Assembly (NCBI GenBank): GCA_025677815.1
Contig: JAIXMP010000037.1
Span: 310,001 to 374,000, forward strand
Length of the DNA: 64,000 nt
Direction: 5' to 3'
Source of the DNA: Phascolomyces articulosus
Taxonomy: Eukaryota; Mucoromycota; Mucoromycetes; Mucorales; Lichtheimiaceae
The notes under the pieces were generated by a model. That model searched no databases and was not told where the DNA came from. It saw only the letters and a list, made by a program, of their open reading frames with translations. How positions within the stretch are numbered: the first letter of the stretch is position 1; each line of letters starts with the position of its first letter. Of the stretch, positions 24,699 to 37,010 are shown in pieces. The position numbers and the translations under genes are program-made.

Positions 24699-24863
24699 GG
24701 CTTTCCTACTGTCCCTATAAAGACTGTACATATTCTGTAGGAATGTTACAGGTTATGTACTCCCATATTCGTACAGAACACTTTAAAAAATTACCAGACT
24801 GTTTGAATACTTCACCGGGGTTCTTATTAAAAACCTCCACAGGACAAGTAATTGATTTCAATG
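24699..24863 (+). repeat. zinc-finger module 6, cap missing
   Basis: The finger reads CPYKDC then YSHIRTEHFKKLP and ends GQVIDFNG. The usual strong donor is replaced by GTTCAA, and no cap exon is visible before module 7. If the donor is used, the reading frame into module 7 is kept. Confidence 0.72.
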
Positions 24864-25093
24864 GTTCAAACAATAGAATAAGATCTAATAATTGAGGGAC
24901 TTTCTACAGCCATAATATCCTATTTATTAACTTAGGGTTTCCTTTTTATCATATTGTATATTGGTATCAGGGTCACAGAAATTAATAAAAAGTAAATAGT
25001 AATAACAATTGCTACTTATTTCTACCGATAATTAACAACCAAATTAATGCAGTATTTGCCTCTTCTTTTTTTTCTGCCATTTTTAAAATTTAG

Positions 25094-25456
25094 AATTTTA
25101 CTGTCCATACAAAGGCTGCAATCATTGGTGGTCCGAAGCATCACGTCTTTATAGGCACTTTCGACAAAATAAGAAGCATGGAGTATGTTTTCCCAGCAAA
25201 ATCCAAGCAACGCCCTTAGGATTTACTTTTAAGACACCTTCAGGCAAAACTATACATTTTGATGATGGTTAGTATACTACTCTTCATGTATTTAAACAAA
25301 TGATTTCTTTTAATAGGAGTATAAATATCATTTTAAGTATAATAATTAATATAGCTATGTATTTGGAATTGTTATACTTTAGAAAGTTGCCGCAATTTGC
25401 TTTACGATGGGGAGACTATTAGTGTTGAAACTCCTCTTCCAAGAAGAAGAAAATGA
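25094..25456 (+). repeat. zinc-finger module 7, terminal
   Basis: The finger exon 25094-25267 reads CPYKGC then LYRHFRQNKKH, with a wider H-to-H gap than the other copies, and ends GKTIHFDD. The last exon 25383-25456 encodes the cap SCRNLLYDGETISVE, a basic tail PRRRK and the TGA stop. Confidence 0.75.
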
Positions 25457-27182
25457 TCAACATAATACACAACAGAAAAAAAATGGGTTCATGTAATATA
25501 TTGAGATCCCAACACACATATTTTATCAATAATAAACATAGTACATTTCCTGGGCTTTCCGTCACATAAACCCTTTCTTTTCTAAAAAGATAATATGGTG
25601 TATATAAAAGCAAAAAGAAAGAAATGAGCTAATATGATTATCACAAAAAATGCATTATTAGCCAAAACTATTGTTCTTCCTAATTATTTGGATTTGTGTT
25701 ATTATCATTTTTAGTACTCTTTTTTCTATATTGAAACATCTTCTTTCATGTATAAGTTGCAATGAATATCTTATATTTGTTGTTATGATCATCATCATCA
25801 GGAATCGGTTCGTAAACTCCTTCTTCATAACAATCCAATTCCAGTGATATTGTCCACAGTATAAGTTACTCATATTTTATTCACTTTTTGGCATTGAAAT
25901 TATCTGCGTAAAAATAGCATCCTTTACACCGCTCATTTAAATCTTGGGAACTATATTACATAATAAACATTAAAAACTTGGTTTGTAGTGAAATTCTTCT
26001 AAAAGCCATAATATTTATTAAAATGTTACTTGAAAATGGTACTTTTCTTCATACAGATAATCTCGTTCGAATTGAGTAGCAATAACTGCTATATAGTAAA
26101 TAAAAAAGAGGGAGAATAATAGTTTATATTCAATTATTCTTAGTAGCGAAGTATGTATTCCCATTACCATGAATGATGAACATCTTGGCCTGAAAATATA
26201 GACTTTGACAATAATTAAGAACAATTAATACATAATACTCTCAATTATAATATGCTACTACATTAGCATGAGTGAATCATTGAATAATTAAATAATACTA
26301 TTATCATTGTGAGATGCATATGTAAAAAAGCTTATTATTTATTCTCGATTAAAGGAAGCATAGTGATAATAACTACATAATATATACGCAGCACACTGGG
26401 AAATTCACACCATAACACAAAAAAAGTCGATGAAAAGATGCATACGTAGGATACTTTTTTTTATGAATTAAACATATTCTAATCTCAAAATTACACGGAG
26501 ACGATATTGAATATCGACAGTTGGTGCAAGAGGTGCTATTAAGTATTTACTGCTTTTATTTTTATTTGCTATTGTGCTCTTCTTTAGAGCCTTTCTTCAC
26601 CCATCGATAATTTCTTGAATAAATACTATCTTCAACTATGATGAAATATCAAAAGAGTATGTAAACTTTATCCGTATCCATCCTTCTTTTATGTTATATA
26701 GTTCATTATCTCCAATTTGCTCTTAACCGTTATAATAAAGCAGGTACATATATCGAGAAGGCATCGGTAAATCCAAAATCCCATATTGGAACATATATTT
26801 TTTTTCACACTGAATCCAAAAACGACTAAAAAGGAGATTTCATTTTCTCGTTCCGAGGTATCATCACAAGCAACAAATAGTTCTTTCTGTCTATATGTCA
26901 ATATTCACAACTAATAACATTTTACTTTTAAAAAATGACTCATGATATTGTTTAAGCAATGGGGGATAGGTTGCATGTAATGACTGTGTAGAAGGTAAAA
27001 AAAATGATGGTGCTGCATAAATAAACTCAAATTCATATTTATATATTCTGAGGTAAAGTGCGCGGACAAGACGGAGCAGTATATAATAATAATATTAATA
27101 CATACACGAAAAGTAATCGGAAATAAGAATCGATACATATGCTATAAATATAATAAATGTCTTTGCTGAAAGTGTGCATATA
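25457..27182. other. intergenic region between zinc-finger gene and transposon
   Basis: About 1.7 kb of A+T-rich DNA with only short unremarkable frames on both strands. I see no further finger module and no repeat shared with the transposon ends. Confidence 0.45.
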
Positions 27183-27345
27183 CATCGGAATCTTTGTCTT
27201 TGCCTGTATTTACATTTAAATGCATTTAATTGTATTTAAAGGGTTCAAAGGTAATACAGGTAACCCCCCAGCTTTATTAACATTTAAATGTACACTAATA
27301 TAAATTTAAATGCCTTTAAATACCTTTAAATGCATTTAAAATATA
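27183..27345. repeat. left terminal and subterminal repeats of the Plavaka-like element
   Basis: The terminal CATCGGAA is followed by CTTTGTCTTTGCC and then at least five copies of an imperfect ATTTAAATGCATTTAAA motif (variants with ACCTTT, GCCTTT). The right end has the same motif family inverted. Confidence 0.75.
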
Positions 27346-27501
27346 TTGCCGTAGAGCAAGATTTTTTTTTTTTTTTTGCAGTATATTTAACCATCCAGTT
27401 AAATTCATTTTACTACTATTTTGCCTATACAAAATAACTCTTATTTTATTGTAATATATAATTGATCTTTATTCTTGAAAATAATAATAATAATAACAAT
27501 A

Positions 27502-29581
27502 TCAAACAATCATTTCATAATCTCCTACAGCATCGTAAAGTCTTAATTCTCTATCAGCTTCCATATCCGCATCATTATCATCTTGTACACGGTTTTGCAA
27601 TTTATGAATTGTATCGGTATAGTGGCTGGATATTGAATCCCAATCAATAAATTGTGTTTTAGTTGTTCGTCGAAGAAGGTAGTCAAGGTAAATTTTGTTC
27701 CAATGAGTACCTATTGCAAGATTCGTCTCTTTATTTGTTGCTTGAGCATGTCCACTTCGGGTCGACATATGAAAATATATCTATAATAAAAATCCTATAT
27801 ATTAGCATACTATTCGCAGATTGTTCAAACAAGACAAACGCAGATGCTACCATGGTAAATGTTAAACAAATCAAAGCTGGTGGTATTGGGTCAGGGGTTG
27901 GTGCCACCCGTGCTCCCCCTCTACCATTGATGTTGAAAAAAACTTCATTCAAAATCCTTGGTATGCACTCGTTTCTGAACATCTCACCATGTCCAGTATA
28001 ACCAGCTTTGGCAAAACTAAATATATGTGGATAATAAAACCAGTCGCCTATCATTAGTTACCTATTATCGTTTTACAATAGAGGAAACTCCAAAATTGCG
28101 CACCGAAACAAATCCAAAAGGTAAAGGTACTGTTTTTTGCTCCCACTTATTCTAAAGTCATGGGGAAGCAGAGTAGTAGCAAATTTGTACTTCTGCATTC
28201 TTGTATCCACTTGGCGACGTGCTGATGTTCTTCTTGCTGTAAGAACATTCCGAAACTTGATGTAGGTATATAAACAGATATTTTAATATTCGCTTCTCTC
28301 CCCCTAAATATTCCATCATTGTGGGTCAGGAGCAAAAAAAAAAAAATGATATCACGATTACCTCAGATCTAATTAGTCCAGATGATTCGTATTTAAACCG
28401 TTCAAAATCGAGTTCTTCTGAAGTAATTTCGATAGCAAGTTTGTCACTAACAGCATTGGATTCTGCAGTGTCAGGGAAAGCATTAACCGTATAGCAATAC
28501 ATTGCCACACCCTTCTCAAACCTATCCCACTGCTCACCATGATCCATATCAAATGATAATATCCGGGTTTGTTTGCTAGTTTATAATTGTTTAAAAAAGA
28601 AAGACAACATAAAACATAAAAATAATTTCTGAAAAAGATTAAAGAACATTATATATATAAATAATAAATTAGGTGCTATCACTACCTGTAAGGGACAATA
28701 TGAGAATAGTTCAAATTATATGGTGGTCTGTTTTCTACTGGAGAATCTTCTTCATGTTGACCATAGCGACGTGGTGACGAACCTTCTAATATCGATGAAC
28801 CACTTGAATTTGTGGGATGTGATATCATTTATATGAATATATATTTATACGTTAGTCGTTTTAAGTGAAATAAAAGGGATGTTAATATGCTACCTAGATT
28901 GATTCATTGTACGTAAACTAAAGTAATTATCTTCATTCATATAAACTTTGAATAGTATAAATATAAAATACTAATAAACCTGTCATATTGAATACATACA
29001 TTTCGTTGTTTGATGAATCACTATCACTTGCATTGCATTGATTTTGGACGGGAAAATTCAATCTAAGATCTTGTAAAAGTGTATGCGTCAAAGCTGATTC
29101 AGCCTGGTTTGCTGATTGTGAAACTTGAATTGTACCAGCAATCAAGTCTTGATTACTTGGAGAAGGGGTATCTTGGGGAGTAATGCTTGATCTGCTACTA
29201 GTTCTTGACCCATATTAAAAACACGATCCATTACTGTTACTGACTATATGACTAACAAAAAAAAGCGATATGGTCAATTGGTCTATGTCAACTTACCTTG
29301 ATTGCCGTTCTGGTAAAATATTCGAAGTAATTGATTCAATCTGATTTTCAACATTCGAATTATTTCTTGATCTTGCTGCGGAAATTGACATGAGTACTAC
29401 ATGTTAGCACTTTTAGGTGATTTATGATTCATTAAGTACAATTTATGTTACCAGCAACATGCGATCGTGTCAGCCGTCTATTGTGTTGAATGCCTCGGGG
29501 TTGATCTAATATATTTTCTCTTTCTCGAGCAATAGGGTCTCTTCTTCGACGGTATTTTTTAGATTGTCTACCACATGCCAT
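27502..29581 (-). CDS. transposon accessory protein, DUF6532-like
   Basis: This is the second gene of the Plavaka-like element, divergent from the transposase with 216 bp between the start codons. It starts at 29581 with a basic segment, MACGRQSKKYRRRRD, then a Ser/Asn/Gln-rich linker spread over several small exons. A more conserved C-terminal half follows: GYTGHGEMFRNECIPRILN, then PIPPALICLTFTMVASAF, then THWNKIYLDYLL near 27.7 kb. This layout (a helix, a P-x-P-x-x-L-x-x-x-T segment, and a Y-x-x-Y helix) resembles the DUF6532 proteins common in mushroom genomes; that link is from memory and only moderate. The function of the family is unknown to me. Exon borders between 28.1 and 28.9 kb are not fully resolved. 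Confidence 0.6.
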
Positions 29582-29666
29582 TATAAAAGAAAAAATGGAT
29601 AACTTTTTAATAACTATGCGTGCGGATTTGACTTTATAAGGTTTTCCAGGTCTTGATATCCCTTTA

Positions 29667-29696
29667 TGGCAGGCGTTGCTATGGCAACGCCTGCCA
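29667..29696. promoter_or_regulatory. 30-bp palindrome with X-box-like core in the divergent promoter
   Basis: Two 13-base arms, TGGCAGGCGTTGC and its exact complement, surround a 4-base spacer (TATG). The centre, GTTGCTATGGCAAC, closely matches an RFX X-box. It lies between the divergent start codons at 29581 and 29798 and may control both genes, or bind a transposon protein. Confidence 0.6.
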
Positions 29697-29797
29697 GAAT
29701 AGGTAAATGCGCAGTGTCCTCCAGCTTTTAAGTTACTTTTATGTGTTAACGAAGTATATTTGCTTAGCCTGTCAAAAACAAAAAGCGCAGCACACCA

Positions 29798-32700
29798 ATG
29801 ACGATTCAACCAGAAATATATTGTCCATGGGCAAATGAATGCGGCAAGCCTAACCCTTTTACAAGTCTTTTTGCCTACGAACAGCATCATAGAATAAAGC
29901 ATAGAGATAAACAGATGCCAAGTCTTCGGAATCCACAACCAGAACAACAAAATGAATCTTCCTCAATTCAAGGCAATCAAGATGGTGATGATAATGCAAG
30001 TTTTTTTTCTCTCAATTCATTTTCCCAATGCATTCAATGTTACATGTAATAATTTAAACTTTTTACAATTCTGGAAAACTAGATTCCTGACCCCTATAGT
30101 GATAATGAGAGTATGGAAACACCTGTACAAACAGCCCAAGAAACTAGACAACAGCCATCCATAGAAACTCTAGTTGAAAAAGGTATATATTTAAAACTTA
30201 AGAACTTATCCAAAACGAATTTATTATAAAAAGTTATTGTTATATAGAACCTGTGGGAGTTGCACCCGATTTTGTTCCTGAAGACAACACAAATCTAGGG
30301 TTGGGAAATGGAACTCTGAATGAAATAGAGCGGGAGCTTGGATTATGGGCTTTTAAAAATGAAGTCTCTAACAGTTCATATGCCAGGTATTAGTCACATT
30401 ACAGTGTTTGTTTTAAAATCCCACTAGTTAATTATTGTAATATTCATAATTATATAAAGTCTTGTCAGTTTAATAAACAAGGGTCTTGCTAAAGCACACT
30501 TGTCAAAAGAACCTTACTCTTTGTCAACTACATCCATTGAAATCTTAAAAACAAGGTTGGAAGATGACGCAAACACAACAATGCAATTGGTATGTAAATA
30601 TGTTCTCAATGTATAATATATATTTATTTTAATTCTCTGGTAATAAATTACTTATAAAAAATTAGCCATTTGCAAATACACGTGTCTATTTGGAAGATAT
30701 TGAAGGCATTCAAACTGACTGGCACCAAGAAATTACTGATGTTGTGGGGGAGATTCATTTTAGTTATCGCAATATAAAAGATGTATGCCAGGCAATATTT
30801 TCGCATCCTATTTTCTGGAAAGTTATGATTAACAAGCCTAGTGTGCATCGTCAAAATGGCGAGAGAGTGTTTCTTGATATTGATTCAGGGGAACATTGGG
30901 AAGAGATGCAGGTAAAATAACTTATAAAAACATTTGTCTTCTCAACAATAATTTAGAATGTAGAATCTATGGCTATATGAAATCTTTATTTTTCTCTTTA
31001 GTTAAAATTCCCTGGTAATATTATTCTTAATATACTTTTGGGATCTGACCAAACGATTGTGGCTGGAAATGGAAGACATAAAGCATGGCCAATATATTTA
31101 AAGCTTGGTATTATTATAAAACTCCCTCAAAAATTGATGGGTATACATGGATAATGATTAAAAAAATAGAAAAATAAATAAAAGATATTAAGAGGCTAAT
31201 ATTCACATATGTATAGGAAATGTTCCAATGAAGTTTAGAAACAGCGAAAAACACCATGCTTCAAGAGTACTTGCTTATTTACCTGTGGTTAATTGGAAAG
31301 AAGGAGTCAACCCACCTACTTGGTTAGCAACTGCTCGTGTTGCTATTTTCCATCACTGTCTTTCTCTTATACTGGCCCCATTCCGATCAGAAAATGAAAG
31401 GTATATTAAATTCGACAGTAATCTAACAAATTTATGCGTTATATTAGATCAATAGTTGTTATTTATTATTATTGGTTTTCATTTCGTATTTTAGTGTGCA
31501 GCCATTTTTGTTACAAGGCCCTTATAACAGAATTTATCCCTGTATTCCAATTTTGTCATGCTACATCGCAGATCTTCCAGAACAGTAAGTAGTAATGAAA
31601 TAAATAAAGCAACTTATAGTAGCAACCATTATGTTTAGTATAAAATATATAACTAAAATAAATAACAGACGAATGATTGCTATAGTTAAAAATGGACAAA
31701 CAAAATTTTCATGTCCACGGTGTCTTTTACCAACTGCTCACTTTCATCTCCCATATCAACCGGAAAATGTGCAAAATAATGGAGTTATTTTACGGTCCAA
31801 GGAATTTATGGAGGCGATTTACAAGCATGGCAAAACAATGTTAAATAATGGTCAATCAGTAACAGCATTGTGCAGAGCGTATTCAACGCATATTGTCGAA
31901 GTAAAAGTTGTCTTTGTCTATGCATTTTTTGTATATATAGATATATTGTATTTCAGTCTCCCAAAGATTTCATATCGATATACTTTAGAACGCTTTTTGG
32001 AGAATACCTTTATTTGATGAAGTTTCTAATTTTTTGGTTGTGGATTGTTTACATCAACTTGGAGGTGTATATCAACATCTTGCTGAATGTGTTGAAAAGA
32101 TTGTTAAAGCATTGCCGCATGGAAATGAGAAGTTGAAAAAAATTAACAAGAGGTTATTTTCAATGTTAACAAAGTATGAATGGTGAATGAATTATACTGA
32201 TTAGTGATTTGATGCATTATAAAATATAATATATAGAGCTTCGCTTATCACCGCATTTAAAGAACTACGATCATTTAAAACTGGTTATATATTGAGTGCA
32301 TTGAAGAATCCCACATACACCGAAATGAAGAGCCATATGAGCGTTAGTACTTTTCGTAATATTTGAAATTATTGCATTTTATAATTGATTATTGCTGTTG
32401 GATGTATAAAGTCACAATATATGGTATTTAATAATTTATTATGTACACACTAGATTCTGTTATCCTGCGTTCATGATTTTATTCCATTGCAAGCTTCTTT
32501 GTGTCTTCGAAAATTTATCGATTTTTTTTACTTAGCAACGCGAAATATACACACTGAAAGTTCACTGAAAGAAATGCATTATACGTTGGAAGAGTATAAT
32601 TCTTTGTGCCCAATATTTCAATCTTATTCTCGAGTAAGAATTAAATATCAGTTATATTATAGATTGTATATCATGATTTTAATAGTATATTATTTTATAG

Positions 32701-33984
32701 CTGATAATATTCTCAATTTTTTCGTTTAGTCTAAATTACGATTTCCTAAGCACCACATGCTCTGGAAATACCACAGTGACATTCGTAAATTTGGTGTAGT
32801 TTCTGGATATAGTACCTGTCAAACCGAATATCAGCATAAAGTAGACGCAAAATCTCCTGGTAGAAGAGTAAATTTTCACAAATATAAAATGACGAAGCAG
32901 GTACCTCTATAGGCTAGTTTAATATTATAAACATGATGAATAATCTATGCCAGCGAAGTTTCTAAGTAACTTTTCTTTTGAATGAAAATTAGATGTCATC
33001 ATTTGTATATTATAGAGATCTTTTATTTGACGAATATTGGTATACCATGATGAGTGCACCTACTTCTGAAACTATAAGTTTACCAAATATTCATCCAACA
33101 ATTGCGGATAGAAGGCTATATTCTACTTTGGAGAGAGGGAAGCCATTATTATTTTCCACTATCCAAGATAAATATCCAAACTATCCAAGTATCATACCAC
33201 TTATTCGATGTTGTTTGCATACTATTGCGAAAGGACCGAATCAAACCTGCAGTTTGGGAAATATGCCGCACCTTGCCAAGTATGAGGTAGCTTTTTTTAT
33301 ATTATTTTGCTTACACGGTCTGATATTGGACCAAAATCTATATATAATTTTAATATACGAATTTCAAACAAAACATTGAAATTTTAGGCTCAAGTTTATA
33401 GAAGTCTCGCGCTTAATGGAGCGTACGTTAATGGAGAACGCTATAAAAAAATTTTGTACGCACATCCAGATTTTTACGGTGGATCACGATTTGATTATGC
33501 ATTGTTCGAGGATGGATCAGTTTCAAAATTACTTCTTTTTTTTACTGTGAAGCCCAAGGTCACCCCAGAATATCCTAATCTACCAAATTCGATAGACTTA
33601 TGCCTCGTGGAAAGATATACTATAATCGATCAGCCTCATCCAAGTGGTTTTCAAGTTGTCACTGAGAGTGAAAACATGCAGGTATACGATCGTTATCAAG
33701 TATGCCGTGTTAGTGACATCATTGATACGTTACATGTCGTACCTGATTTTTCTACTGCATTGAATGATAATGAGAATTCTCGTATTTTTGAAAGATACCT
33801 TGTCAATAACGATACACACCCATTGATAGATAGAAAAGGAATATTGAAAGAAGTTGAAGATCTAGTGATGTGGGGCCATTTGGAACCATCATCTTCTGAT
33901 GAAGATGAAAATGAAGAAGGGTTATATAGTGATGATAATTACAGTGATGAAGGGTATTCAGAAACAGAGGATTATGAAAACTAG
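29798..33984 (+). CDS. Plavaka-type transposase
   Basis: This is the transposase of the CACTA-related Plavaka family. It is split by many short introns; I see no stop or frameshift that splicing does not remove. The N terminus has a C2H2 finger (YCPWANEC, later HHRIKH). The core carries the family signature SDQTIVAGNG, AWPIYLKLGN, then KHHASRVLAYLPVVNWKE, IADLPEQ and a Cys pair CPRCLLP. DCLHQLGGVYQHL around 32.05 kb corresponds to the family's D-x-L-H-Q-L. FPKHHMLWKYHSDIRKFG, near 32.75 kb, and a C-terminal RFDYALFEDG segment also match. The last ~60 residues are highly acidic. The donor of exon 1, near 29999, is weak and remains uncertain. The gene looks able to encode a full transposase. 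Confidence 0.86.
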
Positions 33985-34199
33985 CATTATTTTTTAAAAA
34001 ACCGTTAAAGAATTGAATAAAATTAGCAAGCAAGTTGTTAATTCATATTATCCACTTGGTTTTGGTTTTAAACTTTCCTTAATTATACTCTATACATTAT
34101 CAAAATTATAAGCATCATATTTGTAGTTCATCTACTTCAATGAAAAATATATACATGATGTAATATATCAGAAAACATTTTAATACATATTTTCTAACT

Positions 34200-34313
34200 C
34201 AAGAAACTTTATATACCTTTAAAGGCAAATAAAGACAAATAAAGGTTAAAAAGGCAAATACAACATACAACTAAAATTTAAATGCATTTAAAGGTAAAAC
34301 CAAACTTCCGATG
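34200..34313. repeat. right terminal and subterminal repeats of the Plavaka-like element
   Basis: The end TTCCGATG at 34306-34313 is the complement of the left terminal CATCGGAA. Inward lie TTTAAATGCATTTAAAGG and several AAAGGCAAA or AAAGACAAA words, inverted relative to those at the left end. Confidence 0.75.
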
Positions 34314-36930
34314 TAGATTTAGTCTGATAAAGAAACTGGTTTTGGTACAAGGATGATGTATAGTCTACTACAGATTAATAAAATCATTCTGGCTGTTTAT
34401 TGTTGATTGAGCATGGTATGAAATAATATACAATAGGTACCTTATTAGTGAAATGAATCAAAATAAAGAGTAACTATTGTTTGTATACTTAAGCATAGTG
34501 ATCTTTCATTATCATATATTGCTTAGTCTAATGATGGTGCTGAAAACCATTAATAAGTTTGTATCTCATATATTTTTAAAATGTGAAATCAATTCATCAT
34601 TCTTAACATATACCCAATGTTTGCTTTAGTGTTGCTAGGCTGATAAATATTTGAGGAAATAAATAATAAATATAATTATAATCAATTCAATATTGTATGG
34701 TATTATAACTAGTATGTTGCTTTTTATTATTATTATTATTAATGCGTGCTACTGGTTCTAGTATAATATGATAGTGGATAAATGCCAACATCGTCATCGT
34801 CACCATATGAAACATGGCTTAGTAACAAATAGCTGCTTCTTGTAAAAAAAAAAAATAACCACAACCACAACCACAAGAATGATGTATATGTGAATATCTT
34901 CTTGTTCTGGTAATAATGTGTTTTGATTTATATATCTGAGTATAGCTAAAAGTACCACTCAGAAAAAAAAGAGAGATTTAAACCATGGTGATATTAAGCT
35001 TTTCGGATCTATCATTTTTGTTTTAATGAATAAGGATATTGTTGTTTCTTCGAATTCCAAATAATCACTGTCACCCACAGGACTTGTGCTTTGTATACTT
35101 CTTGTGATAGGCAAGAATCAAAAACTTCTCTCATCCTACAATTTTGGAAATGGCTATATATCATTCCTTGGAATGTGAATAAAATTGGTAATCTGATAAA
35201 GGTGCTGACAACCCGTGGGCAAAGAGCAAGAAAAAAAATGACACTTTAAATATGTGTGAGTGTGAATGTGAGTGTTGTGTGTTTTTTTAACAAGAATAGC
35301 ATGAAAGTCAATGATTTTCTTTTTTGTATGTGTTTGTGCGTCTAATGAAGAAAGGATTGAGTCGGGCAAGAAGGTGAAAAATCGTAACAGTTACTTATTT
35401 TGGTTGAACTCTATTTTCACACTTACTCATAAATTGAATTGTGGTGGGAATACATGTAGTACTATAAAGACGACGACATGGGATAAACGAAGTCATTCTA
35501 TTGCAATAAGTGGTGAATGTTGTATATATATGATAATAAAGGAAAAAGTCTGGAGGATGAGCTGATGGACTTGAATTACCTGATAATTGGAATTGTCCGA
35601 GATAATGGATATATTGATTCCGCCCTATTTGAGGATACTAAGAGTGATGCAGAACCAAACATAAGAAGAGTGATCCATTATAAAACTTCTTATTCTTATG
35701 CATAGATGTAACTGACAGCCTGGTTTGTACTGATTTAAGAAAAAAAAAATGTTTTTCTTTTTTTTTTTTGTTTTCGCCAGGGACGAAGTATTCGTGTCAT
35801 CGTAGCCGTAATTAACTTTAAAAATAATGGATCTCGATAAGATAAAGTGCAAGTCTGGCCAGTGTATATCCCATTCCCTCGGAATTTTAGGGTTGACAAA
35901 GTATGAGTATAACTTACATTTAAAATACTAAACATAGGAATATAATAAAAAGAGAGTGAAAAAAAAAAGCTTGGCTTTCATGATAAGAGTAGCAGAATGA
36001 AATGTTCCCTTAAGAGTAAAATTGTATTAGGTGAAAAATTTAATGGCGTGGGATATCATTCCATTTGAATAAAGCCCTGAAATTATTTATTATACTACCA
36101 TGAAATTAGAGAAAAAAGCGTGGGCGTATTCTGATGTAAGCGTTCCACATAGATACTTCCAATAATGGTATTCTGACCGAATTTATATAATTACATGTAA
36201 TGGGGTTTCATATAGAATAGAAAGAACTGGAGTTACAGAGGAGGAGAAAACGGGACAGGATCACCCTTTTGCCCTTGGGCTTCAGTCTCCTACCTAACAG
36301 TAAGAATTTCATTGGATGAACCGAGATATATCAATCACTAATTGCAGACCGGTTCAATAATATTCGCGCGTGGTACCAAAACTTAAACAAAAATGGATGG
36401 GGAACAAAGAACAAACGTATTTTTTTTTGTTACTATCTCTTTTTATTGTATTTTTAAATTTTTTAAGCTGTCAACGTTATAACTTTTTTTTTCTGAAAAT
36501 AACTACTATAGGAAAAATTATACGATTCAAAAAAAAAAAACCTACTAAAACGTTCTTTTTGTTTTAAGCTATCAACTATTAAGAATAGTTTCTATTCATT
36601 CCCACCCAATACTTTCATGGATCATTTTTCCCATTTTGTGAAAAAAAAATCGTCCTCATCCTGGTTGCGTGGGTAAAAAAGTAAGAATGTGAGTAAATTA
36701 TTTATTTATTTTATTTCATACGTTTTAAGAAAAATTGCGGGGAAAAGGCATCATGTTGTACACACAAGCAAGCAAATTTCAAGATTTAGAATAAGAATTA
36801 TAATGCAACCAGTGGCAACCTTGTCCGATATACGGTATGCCATAGGTTATACTCTCAAAAAAAAACCTCCATTGCCACTTTTTTTTTCTTAATATGTAAA
36901 TCTTGGGAAGTATTTTTTAAATGTTTTTTA

Positions 36931-36938
36931 TATAAAAG
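36931..36938 (+). promoter_or_regulatory. TATA box of the Gpr1/Fun34-like gene
   Basis: TATAAAAG lies about 150 bp upstream of the start codon at 37082. Between them are an A/C-rich leader and a TAC repeat. Position and sequence are the only support. Confidence 0.5.
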
Positions 36939-36982
36939 GGCTAAGATCTATCAACAAAAGAAATCGTAGCAAAACATCAAAT

Positions 36983-37010
36983 AACTACTACTACTACTAC
37001 TACTACTACT
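36983..37010. repeat. TAC trinucleotide microsatellite in a 5' leader
   Basis: About nine ACT/TAC units lie between the TATA box at 36931 and the start codon at 37082, probably within the transcribed leader. Confidence 0.65.

Larger units (their letters stand above)
21059..25456 (+). pseudogene. tandem C2H2 zinc-finger module gene with a stop and a frameshift
   Basis: I do not recognise a named family. Seventeen exons fit: 21059-21161, 21335-21778, 21880-22074, 22165-22293, 22364-22477, 22551-22844, 22932-23096, 23222-23290, 23380-23541, 23669-23731, 23836-24003, 24082-24141, 24251-24417, 24519-24578, 24699-24863, 25094-25267 and 25383-25456. Repaired, this is about 868 residues. The N terminus is acidic with a VKKEPVE motif resembling a SUMOylation site, then a basic region with SKRKRQ, a likely nuclear signal. 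Seven copies follow of a C2H2 finger (CPY..C, 12-13 residues, H, 4 residues, H), each with a trailing K-T-x-x-G-x-I-I-D-F segment; six are followed by a short N-L-L-x-D-G-[DE] cap. Every intron placed is phase 1. An in-frame TAA interrupts exon 3 (21915-21917) and exon 13 is one base short. A nuclear DNA-binding protein is a reasonable guess. It may be decaying, or translation may begin at the ATG at 21924. Confidence 0.62.
27183..34313. mobile_element. Plavaka/CACTA-like DNA transposon, apparently complete
   Basis: The element runs about 7.1 kb. Its two ends are inverted copies: the left end reads CATCGGAATCTTTG from 27183 and the right end, read inward from 34313 on the minus strand, reads CATCGGAAGTTTGG. 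Both are flanked by TA, a possible 2-bp target duplication. Inside each end are clusters of TTTAAATGCATTTAAA-like and TTTGCCTTT-like motifs, as expected of CACTA-type subterminal repeats. It carries a Plavaka-type transposase (29798-33984, +) and a divergent second gene (27502-29581, -). Exact ends are ambiguous by two bases because TA is its own complement. Confidence 0.82.

Noticed and set aside
35517..35705. Short frame containing IDSALFEDT, slightly like the ALFEDG segment of the nearby transposase
   Set aside because: The likeness covers only a few residues, no other transposase segment is nearby, and the region lacks matching ends. Chance is the simpler reading.
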